Assembly: GCF_030272615.1 (NCBI RefSeq)
Contig: NC_081408.1
Coordinates: forward strand, 200,658,341-200,722,340
DNA: 64,000 nucleotides
Direction: 5' to 3'
Source of the DNA: Cryptomeria japonica
Taxonomy: Eukaryota > Streptophyta > Pinopsida > Cupressales > Cupressaceae
The translations under genes and the position numbers were made by a program. The notes beneath the pieces were generated by a model. That model was not told the origin of the DNA, did no database searches, and saw only the letters and a list, made by a program, of their open reading frames with translations. How positions within the stretch are numbered: the stretch's first letter is position 1; every line of letters starts with the position of its first letter. Of this stretch, positions 55,548 through 64,000 are shown piece after piece.

Positions 55548-57033
55548 TGATGCAGAATCCTACATACACACCTAAGGACAATTCCAATATGGTTAAGCTC
55601 TAACCCTTCAAATGACCACAAGGGCCCTACAAGGAAGGACTCCACACCTTTGGGTAGAATTGCTCACAAATTTACTAGGATAACACCTCCTCAAGATGGG
55701 TAAAAGGCCTCAACACCTTCAATACACCATTCCATGATTCTTTCTCTTAGAGGCTTTGGAATTGGTCCATTCATGACTATTAAGGGTTGTTCCAAGCATT
55801 GATTTAAGGTTATGTCTTCAAATCCTTATACCTCCTTTGGAAACCTACTCCCTAGGCTAGTAGCCCTATTTAGTGAGAGAATTGACCTTAACTTCAAAAT
55901 ATTCCACACTCTAAAAAAATATTCACAATTCCAAATACCCTATTTGGAGTTACACTCATCCCCAAAATGGATTGGCAAGATCTACACTTTCAAGGTCTAA
56001 ACCCCTTAGAGGCCTTGAGACCTAATTAGGGCGATTAGGCCTATTTTACAAAGAAAATACCATTTCTTGAATCCAAACTACAAAATAAACTTCATGAGAA
56101 TGTGAGGGATGGTGAATAACCTCTAATTCTAGGGTTGCATGCCCGGAATCCACCATTACAAATTTTTATGATGACTATCATAATTTTGCTTAAGGTAGTC
56201 ACATGGAAATGCCTACCTAGATTTACCTCTTTCTCCTCACAACCAAGTATGCCCTATAAAAAAACATGAAAACCCTAGAATAAATAGGCCAATCCTACAC
56301 TCCACGAAAGGAAGAATCTTCTAGATGAAAAGAATGCAAGATATGGTCATTTTTGGCTAAAACCCTAGCCAAACCCTTACTTTTTGGGTTACAGTCAGAA
56401 AAATGAAGGGTTCTCCCTACTCAGAAATGATCAAAGCCTCATACCACCACCAAAAGAAATCCTATTCAACCCTCCAACTAATCCATGAATTTTTTTTCTC
56501 ATTTCAATTCGTACAAGGACGTACAATCTTTGCAAACTCAAAATTTCTGGGAAAACTCAGTTTTGTTTGTGTCTTATTGCAGCAAAACTTTAAACCACAA
56601 CCTTTCCAACCTTGGGAATCATTTCCACAAGTATTGTAGCCCTGTCCAATGGTTACCAATTGAATTTGGAGGAGGTTGGAGCAATTGAAAGGCTTACATC
56701 AACCACATTTTGAAAAGTTTCACTTTTGCTCTCAAAAGTTGCATTTTTGCATAAAAGCTATCAAACACTACAAGTTTGGGATCCACACAACTTGGACCAA
56801 CCAAACACCACTAATACATCGTAAAAAAGCTATAAAAAACAAAAAAAAACATCCTACTACCCCTATTGACCATATTGTCCCAATTGGCTTATCAAGTTGC
56901 CTAATCAGTGAAATTGGTTTACATGGTGGGGTCTTTATTAAATACATGAAACATGCATAAACACAAGACACTAAGACAAACATTATTATCCTAGTCTTTA
57001 TCCTCTGATCCATGATTTTCTTGTTGAAGAGGT
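55548..57033 (-). repeat. G2 left LTR (3' LTR in element sense), about 1.49 kb
   Basis: Homologous to 58545-60046 throughout (for example CCCTAGGCTAGTAGCCCTATT). The inner boundary is set by loss of similarity after GAAGAGGT and may be off by some bases. Confidence 0.8.
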
Positions 57034-57059
57034 ATCTAAGCCTGCTCTTGTACCACTAC

Positions 57060-58494
57060 TTCCTGGGCTTGGGTGAGCCATTAGACCTTGTAGGGGTAAG
57101 GATGAGGCAACCTTCTTAGTTTAAGATTCTCTACCATTTCATGTGATACAAAATTTTCAGTAGACTCGGAGTCTATCAAGCCCTTGCATCCCTTTCCTCC
57201 TACCTTACAGGTAGTCTTGAATATAGACTTTCTTTGTGGGGGTTCCTTGTCAAGTACCTTCATGGTGGTTACTTCTCTCCTCGTCATCAAAGCCTCTCCT
57301 CTTTCAGGGTAGCCATAGCTATCAGGAGAATTAACACTTTGATAGATGTTTGCACTTGCCACACTTTGGTAATCAAATTCCTGCACCAAATTTCTCCTCC
57401 TTTCTCCCATGGAGCTTGTGGCCCTCTCCAAATACCTATTGGCCATGTACCCTTCTTGGTTGTAGTTGTAGCATTTAGATGGTCCTCTACGTTGGGATAT
57501 TCCTCTAGAGAATGGTCTTTTTCCATTGAAGTTCCCTCTTTGATTGTAACATCTTCCTTGGTTGTAACTTCTCTCTCCTCTAGTGCTTTCTTGATTAGAC
57601 TCACCTTGGTATCCAAAACCACTCCCTTTGTCTCTAAAAGGGCTTCTTCCCCCTATTTTTTGTCTCCCTTTGCCTCTATTATTTTGTTCCTACCTTCTCT
57701 TTAGCTTCTCATCCACCTTGAGTGCCAACTGAAAGCATTTTTGGACGGTCTTTGGGGGTGTGGAGCTTCAAATCTTCTTGGATGGAAAATCTAAATCCAT
57801 TGAGATATCTTTCCACCTTCTCATCTTCACTCTCCTATACCTTAGTCTACACACACAACTTCATGAACTCCTCTATATAGGAACTCATGTCCATCTCGTT
57901 CTGCTTCAAATTTTGTCTTCTCTTATGCAATTCAACATTATAGTCCACTGGAACATAGGCTTTCTTCACCAAATCCACCATCTTCTTCCAAGTAGTCACT
58001 TTTCTCTTTCCCTCTTTCACTCTCTCATCTTGGAAAAAAGTCCACTAGGTTAGTGCAACCCCTTTCATTTTGGACTGTGCCATCTTCACCCTTTGGTGCT
58101 TTGGTATGTCTTCACTCTTAAAGAAATTATCTAAGGAGTCTATCCACTCCATCACTGTATGAGGCTCCATCTTGCCTACAAAAAATGGAAGATCATACTT
58201 CACATCCATTTTTCTTCTTTCCATGGAATTTAGGACACTCATCAAGGGTCTCTAGTTTGCAACAAGTTCTAGTTCTTCCTGCCTAGGGATCTCCTCTTCA
58301 TCCCCTTCTTCATCTCCTCCACAGTCTCTCTCTCCCCTCTCCACTTTTCCCTTCAACTGGTCCATTTCATTTCTCAAGGCCTGATTCTTATCCCTGGATA
58401 CTCTTCTCTCTTCCATCTACTTATTTACCAAGACAACTAACTCAACATTGGTTATTCTTGATGGGACATCTTGGGATGCCTCTTCCTCTGACAT
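57060..58494 (-). pseudogene. G2 gag-protease, broken
   Basis: Starts MSEEEASQDVPSRITNVE (58494). Gag core: PFFVGKMEPHTVMEWIDSLD, TTWKKMVDLVKKAYVP, MSSYIEEFMKLCV, ERYLNGFRFSIQEDL. Zinc knuckle degraded to CYNYNQEGYMANRY (one Cys, the His and the last Cys each now Tyr). Protease: CKGLIDSESTENFVS, where DSGST-like is expected, so Gly is Glu. Several stops and shifts. These amino-acid changes each fit single G-to-A or C-to-T changes. The retrotransposon Gag fold is of Ty3/gypsy type. Confidence 0.82.
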
Positions 58495-58529
58495 CTTGTC
58501 TTCTTCTCTGGTCCAAAGTACACAACCTA

Positions 58530-58543
58530 TGTTTTGATACCAC
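58530..58543 (-). other. Primer binding site of G2, partly initiator-Met-like
   Basis: Minus-strand TGGTATCAAAACAT follows the LTR end after two bases. The first eight bases match the initiator Met site; the rest departs from it, either by mutation or because another tRNA is used. Confidence 0.6.
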
Positions 58544-58544
58544 T

Positions 58545-60046
58545 TGATGAAGAATCCTACACAGACACCTAAGGACAAGTACAATAGGGTTAGTCTCTAA
58601 CCCTTTAAATGAACACAAGGGATCTACAAGGAAGGACTCCACACCAATAGGTAGAAGTGCTCACAAATCCACTAGGCTAACACCTCCTCAAGATGATTAA
58701 AAGGCATCAACACCTTCCATACACCATTCCAATATTTCTTCTCTTAGGGGCTTTGGAATTGGTTCATTCATGACTGCTAAGGGTTGTTCCAAGGATTCAT
58801 TTAAGGTTTTGTCTTCAAATACTTATACCTCCTTTGGAAACCTACTCCCTAGGCTAGTAGCCCTATTTAGCAAGAGAATTGACCTTCAATCCAAAATATT
58901 ACACACACTCTAACAAAATACTCACCATTCCAGATACACTTTTTGGAGTTACAATCATCCCTAAAATAGGTTGGCAAGATCTGCACTTTCAAGGTTTGAA
59001 CCCCTTAGAAGCCTAGAGACCTAATTAGGGTGATTAGGCCTATTTTACAAAGCAACTACCATTTATTGAAAAAAAATGAAAAATATACTTAATGAGAATG
59101 TGGGGGATGGTGAATAACCTCTAATTCTAGGGTTGCATTCCAGAAATCCACCATTACAAAGTTTTATGATGATTGTCCTAATTTTGCTTAAGCTAGTCAC
59201 ATGGAGATGCCTACCTAGATTTACCTCTTTTTCCTCACAACTAAGTCTCCCCTAAAAAAACCCATGAAAACCCTAGAATAAATAGGACGATCCTGCACTC
59301 CACCAAAGGAAGAAGCTTATAAATGAAAAGAATTCAAGATATAGCCATTTTTTGCTAAAACCCTAGTCAAACCCTTACTTTTCAGGTTATAGTCAGAAAA
59401 ATGAAGGGTTCTCCCTACTTAGAAATTATAAAAGCCTTAGAGTACCACAAAATGAAATTTTATTCAACCCTCCAACTACTCCATGAATTTTTTTTCTCAA
59501 TTCAATCCGTACAAGGACGTACAATCTCTACAAACTCAGAATTTTTGGGAAAACTCTGTTTTGTTTGTGTCTTATTGCATCAAAAATTCAAACCACAACC
59601 TCTCCAACCTTTGTAATTGTGTCCACAAGGATTATATACCTCTCCAATGGTTACCAGCCAAATTTGGAGGAGGTTGGAGCCGTTTAAAGGCTTACATCAT
59701 CAACATTTTGAAAAGTTGCACTTTTGCTCTGAAAAGTTGCATTTTCAAAAGTTGCATTTTTGCGTAAAAATTATCAAACACTACAAGTTTGGGATCCACA
59801 CAACTTGGATAAACAAAACACCACTAAGACATCCTAAAAAACCTATCAAACACAAAAACAAACATCCTACTACCCCTATTGACCACATTGTCCCAATTGG
59901 CTTATCATGTTGCCTAATTAGTGACATTGGTTTACATGGTGGGGTCTTTATTGAATACATGAACCTTGCATAAACACAAGATACTAAGAAAAAAACTATG
60001 ATCCTAGTCTTCATCCTTAGATGCATGATTTTCTTGTTGAAGAGGT
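58545..60046 (-). repeat. G2 right LTR, about 1.5 kb
   Basis: Matches the left LTR. Contains a cluster of AAAAGTTGCA words at 59709-59766. Confidence 0.8.
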
Positions 60047-60369
60047 GCCCCTGCCTTTTCAAAAGTTGCATTTTTGAATAAAAGTTGTCAAACACTACAA
60101 GTTTGGGATCCACACAACTTGGATCAACCAAACACCACTAAGACATCCTAAAAAACCTATCAAACACAAAACCAAACATCCTACTATCCCTATTGACCAC
60201 ATTATCCTAATTGGCTTATCAAGTTTCCTAGTCAATGACATTGGTTTACATGGTGGGGTCTTTATTGAATACATGAAACTTGCATAAACATAAGACACTA
60301 AGACAAACACTATGATCCTAGTCTTCATCCCCAAATCCATGATTTGATTGTTGAAGAGGTGCCCCTGCA
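59742..60369 (-). repeat. Tandem duplication of a 314-bp LTR-end segment
   Basis: 59742-60055 and 60056-60369 are closely similar direct copies (TTTTCAAAAGTTGCATTTTT ... GAAGAGGTGCCCCTGC). The unit spans the LTR end and a few bases beyond it. Confidence 0.85.
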
Positions 60370-60479
60370 CCAAAATCCTTCTTAGGGAATGTTGCAAGTT
60401 TATAAGAAAGTACCCTTAGATTACCCATCATAGGTATCTCTATTGAATCCATAACACAACATCGGCTCTAAGTGATATC
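60370..60479 (-). pseudogene. Short gypsy polyprotein end remnant
   Basis: Minus-strand KLATFPKKDFGAGAPLQQ followed by NHGFGDED and a stop inside the adjacent duplicated segment. The equivalent tail in G2 (57060-57000) reads VVVQEQA-stop-IPLQQENHGSED. It is therefore the end of an internal region from a second copy. Confidence 0.5.
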
Positions 60480-61237
60480 TGTTAGGATTCCCAAAGATAC
60501 TCGGAGGGGGGGGTGAATCAGTATCTTGCCAGTTTATAGATTTTCTAATCTTATTAAACAAATTACATTCCAAAATAGTGTACCAGTAAACAAGAATAAT
60601 AAGCACAACATAGAAAGCACACCATAACACAAAAATTTTGGCAAGGAAACTAGGTGTGGGAAAAACCTCGGTGGGATTTGTGACCCATAATATTCACTCA
60701 CTGGCCAATAAATAAATATTACTTACAATAGGGGCCTATACATGTAGGAAGGCCAAATGCCTAAAGCTCACTGCTTAATTACAAAAAGGAAAGTCTCACT
60801 GACTTACAAAATGGATTATGAAAAACCAATATCATGTACTGCTCCAGTTTAGTATCTGCTATGTTAGGTTCAGTACCGGTTTAAGCTCTCAAAATAACCA
60901 TAAACCTTACTCCAAAATCTTCCTTAATATTCACATATTACTTCTGCAATAATTTGAACATGTTCACATCCTAAATGATCTACAAGATCTCATACTTATA
61001 TATGAGTCCTATTACAATTCTCCTTGTCGGCTTACAAAAGATATTACAATTAAATATATTATGTATTTAGACAAAATCCTGTTGGTTGGGGTGTCGGTAA
61101 TCATCTTTGTCGCTGTCGGTAAACTATGTGTCGGTGCAGAGTTTGTCAGTGCCAGAGCCATAGGATTGCAAGGTTGCATTCAATGAAAATACCTTCAATC
61201 ACCTACAATTTATCATTGGAGTGTGCATTTGCCAACA
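60480..61237 (-). repeat. Element C 3' LTR (758 bp)
   Basis: Plus-strand ends TGTTAGGATTCCC and GCCAACA; G-run at 60507-60514. Shares the 'GGCCTACACATG / AGCTCACTGCT' type blocks with element A LTRs. Confidence 0.88.
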
Positions 61238-61239
61238 AT

Positions 61240-61251
61240 CTCCCCCTTTGG
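61240..61251 (-). other. Polypurine tract of element C
   Basis: Plus-strand CTCCCCCTTTGG next to the LTR, the same as in element A. Confidence 0.85.
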
Positions 61252-62912
61252 CATTGATGGCAACACTCATGAGAAAAAGTCAAAATTGTATCCAAAATGT
61301 GTTGTCCAAAAATCTTACCAAAATTGTCTTACCAAAACTGTGTGCTCCAAAATTGTGTGCTCCCTTTGAGAAGATGATCTCTTTTGTTATCATTTTTCTC
61401 ATCTCCACTACTCCCCCTTTGACATGAATGACAAAGGTTGTCAAAAATGTCAACTTAGTGTAGTTCTTAGCTAGATCCTTGTAACCGGTGGGTTATGATC
61501 TGATATAGATCTGCTAGTGCAAAATTTAGGTTGTTAGTGAACGTTTGACTATCCTTCAATGTTGCTTCTATCCTTTGGATGGTACCGGCGAGTATATGCA
61601 TTTTCTCTTCTGGTGTCTTAAGTCCTAGAACAAGTGCCTCAGAAATCTCTTTTCTCAAAGAGATGAGGATGTCTAGTTTCAGACCTAATCTACATTTGAG
61701 ATCCTTAGCCTTAAATTTTAATCTATCCTTATCTTTTTCAATTTTTTCAATTTTCTCTTCAAAGCCTGCAATTTCCTACTCTATAACCGATATGGGTTCT
61801 GACAAACCTATGAGATTAACAACAATATCATTTATTTCCTTTTGTGCTCTATTGATCTCTTCATCTATGTACTCTGTCAAAATGTTTGTCTTGCATGAAT
61901 CCCTATCCTTCTTAAAGTCCATTATTGTTTTTCCTAGTGCCGATAATAATGTATCAATGTGTTCCTTGCATCTCTTTATTGAATCTTAAAAGAATTTTTC
62001 TTTCTCTTTATTCATTTTCTCGCTGAAAGTCTCCTCATTAATTTGATCAACTGTTAGTAGGTTGTCGGTTATGTACTTGGACAATGTGTCTAATTGGCTC
62101 AAAGAATCTTTATTTTCCACATTTCACTTGGGTGCAATCAATTTTAAAATTGGGATGGTGTCATCAATTGCCTTATATGCAAGTGCATTTCAATATGTTA
62201 TTTTCTTGATTGAGTTCAACAATACCTTTGTTACATTGGTTAATCTGAATTATGTTAAGGAGGAACCAAATGATTGTCTGACTTCCTTAACAATCTGCAA
62301 TCCACCGATGTGAGTAACCTCTTTGCTTATGTTGACCTCTGGTAGGTCATTTTGAGTCTACATCTCAACTAGAAAAGGCTTGGGTTTCTTAGCAATTGTT
62401 GGTGGCACTATCTCTATTTAAACATTTTTCTCTTCATGATTCTCAAAATGTACCTCTGTCGGTTTCCTTGAGCTTTCCACTACCAGTTTCTCTGATTGTG
62501 TCTCAGTGTTATCTACCAGTTTCTCTATGTGTACCTCTGAACTGTCCATTTCTACCTCAGTAGGTTTTTCAGTGTTTACATTAGTGGTATCTTTCTTTCT
62601 AGTATCCAGGGGATCAGTTGATTGTTTGGTGCGTGTTTCAATCCCAATCTCAACATTTCCAACTATATCCTTATCATGTGTCTCTATAGCAATGTTCTCT
62701 ATCGGTGGCTCAGTTGCCACATCTTTCTTCTCAATGGTTTCCTTATCAACCACAATGTTTACTTCTTGTGTCTCAATATTCATCTTATACAACATATCTA
62801 AATCAAGATTGGTGTCTTCATGTGTTGTCTCCATGCTCTCAATATTATCTATTACCGGTGGTGTATCAATAGTCTCAACAAATGGGGGCAGGTTATCTGT
62901 TATTTTTATGCT

Positions 62913-62917
62913 TGGAG
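62913..62917. repeat. Target-site duplication of solo LTR, left copy (TGGAG)
   Basis: TGGAG here, CGGAG at 63950-63954, one difference. Confidence 0.7.
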
Positions 62918-63949
62918 TGTTAGGTCCTCGAGACAACTAAGAGGGGGGGGGTGAATCAGCTATCAAATAAATTTAAACCAAAAACAACTTAACCAATTTA
63001 CTGCTTACTACTGGTGAACAGTTTTACCAAATAATTGTAATACCGATAAGAATTAATGTATGAAACAAAAAGACAAAGTCATCCACAACACATAACACCA
63101 ATATTTGTACGTGGAAACCCTGTAAGGGGAAAAACCACAGTGGGAAACCTTACCCACAATAAGATGATACTACTGTAGATAGTAAGTGTATACAAATGGG
63201 ACCTGCACATGCAAAAAGGCCAAGCGCCTAGAGATCACTGCTCAAACACAAAATGGGAGTCACACTGACTACAATTAAATGGTTAAATCCAATAAGAATG
63301 TACTACTCAAAATAGCATCTTCATATGCTGGATTCAGTACCGGTGTAGTTCTGATATGCTTTCTCAAAAACCTAGCTTCACCTTCAGATGATGTATGCAC
63401 ATGTAGCTATGCTTATTCTCGCATATACCTTCACACAATTCTTTTTCGCATTCCACACTTGATCTTACAAATGAGATCTTACATTTATACCATAACCTAA
63501 GACCAATTTTAGTAGGTCGGCTCTACAAGATATTACAATAAAATCAATTTAAAAACAATACAATATCTGATATAATAACCGATTCAACATGTCGGCTTGA
63601 TGTATTTACAACAATAATAAATCATCTCCATAACATGTCATGTTGATCTGGAAAAGATAAACCTGTCGGTGCATAACCTGGACCTACTTTTCAGTAATAG
63701 CAAATATGCAAATACGAATATACCAATAAACAATTCTCTAAGATAAGATGTCCAAACAATGTTTTCAACATAACCAAGTGTTTTCCATGCCATTCGAAGT
63801 GTCCATGATCATTATATCCTCTCGGTGTACCATATATCGGTGACTGTGCATAAGTCACTAGCTTGTCAGTGAATGTTGCTGAAACTCCAAAGTGCTAGAG
63901 TTTTAGTAGGTGTTGACATCAATGACAAAACCATACCAAAATACCAACA
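62918..63949 (-). repeat. Solo LTR (1,032 bp) of a fourth related family
   Basis: Plus-strand ends TGTTAGGTCCTCGAG and TACCAACA, G-run at 62943-62950, and blocks GGTGAATCAGCTATC, ACCTGCACATG and AGATCACTGCTC shared with A and C LTRs. It is flanked by coding sequence of one ORF2 frame and by a 5-bp duplication with one mismatch. Only one LTR is present, as expected after recombination between the two LTRs of a full element. Confidence 0.85.
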
Positions 63950-64000
63950 CGGAGGACCACCTACCTTGCCTTTACCTTTATCCTTTTCCTTTTGATAGAC

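Larger units (their letters stand above)
55548..60479 (-). mobile_element. Gypsy element G2: gag-protease with large LTRs, pol deleted, rearranged right end
   Basis: Left LTR about 55548-57033 and right LTR about 58545-60046 share long, closely similar sequence and TGATGAAGAATCC-type ends. Between them lie gag and protease remnants on the minus strand. Pol is missing: the frame passes from the protease straight to a short tail next to the left LTR. To the right of the right LTR there is a 314-bp tandem copy and then what looks like the end of another internal region, so the array probably arose by recombination between neighbouring copies. Cut at 60480 by element C. Confidence 0.75.
60480..64000 (-). 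mobile_element. Element C: relative of element A, cut by window end
   Basis: Left (3') LTR at 60480-61237, polypurine tract, and ORF2 (61467 to the right edge). LTR ends and flanks (TGTTAGGATTCCC ... GCCAACA, CTCCCCCTTTGG) are like element A, but the inner LTR sequence has diverged, so it is a sister family or an older copy. A solo LTR (62918-63949) interrupts ORF2. The gag part and 5' LTR lie beyond the window. Confidence 0.85.
61467..64000 (-). pseudogene. Element C ORF2, middle and C-terminal parts, interrupted by a solo LTR
   Basis: 61467-62917 is the linker and coiled coil of an ORF2 like that of element A: SIKITDNLPPF, NIVVDKETIEKKD, ATEPPI, then a charged coil ending LADLYQIITH (element A: LGDLFQIVTT). 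63955-64000 continues with VYQKEKDKGKGKVGGPP, which matches VYQKDRDKGKGKVGGPP of element A, so the solo LTR split one continuous frame. Several stops lie between 61659 and 62417. The N-terminal conserved domain would lie to the right of the window. Confidence 0.8.

Overview
This window looks like intergenic DNA from a large, repeat-rich plant nuclear genome. It is almost entirely made of old, nested retroelements, and I found no convincing host gene, tRNA or rRNA. Plant origin is supported by plant-type Ty1/copia elements with an initiator-Met tRNA primer site, Ty3/gypsy pol and chromodomain remnants, and a plant L1-type LINE with a C-terminal RNase H. The density of decayed, gene-free elements suggests a gymnosperm/conifer-like genome, but this is only an inference.

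Layout, left to right. (1) 1-6466: a nearly complete Ty1/copia element on the minus strand (5' LTR, PBS, one gag-pol frame with ten in-frame stops, PPT, cut-off 3' LTR). (2) 6467-10690: non-coding, including a possible very old LTR ending at 10154. (3) About 10690-17230: a minus-strand LINE with an ORF1 tail, ORF2 (endonuclease, RT, RNase H) and an unexpected third reading frame after ORF2. (4) 17.8-20.4 kb: fragments of a zinc-knuckle gag and of a chromodomain gypsy integrase. (5) 21.6 kb to about 55.5 kb: a decayed minus-strand gypsy host (G1) with RNase H placed before RT and an extra reading frame in the env position.

G1 is split by insertions. Element B (26761-34142, plus strand) sits in the integrase gene. 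Element A (37111-55296, minus strand) sits before the RNase H. A's own right LTR is split by a gag-only gypsy-like element O1 (42476-55093). O1 is in turn split by a short non-autonomous copia (50934-53739) of the same family as the first element. Target-site duplications support each step. From 55548 onward there is another gypsy (G2: gag-protease only, with large LTRs), then element C (60480 to the window end), itself split by a solo LTR (62918-63949).

The most interesting material is A, B and C. They are LTR elements with initiator-Met PBS, 'AAAGGGGGAGAT' polypurine tracts and C-tracts near the LTR end. In place of pol, A and B encode (i) a coiled-coil gag-like protein with four CCHC knuckles and (ii) a large second protein with a conserved N-terminal domain of unknown function, an acidic low-complexity linker and a C-terminal coiled coil; C shows only the latter part of that second protein before the window ends. 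A domain with a similar 'ITKE-x-VTG' signature appears in the LINE's third reading frame, so the domain may be shared between unrelated retroelement classes.
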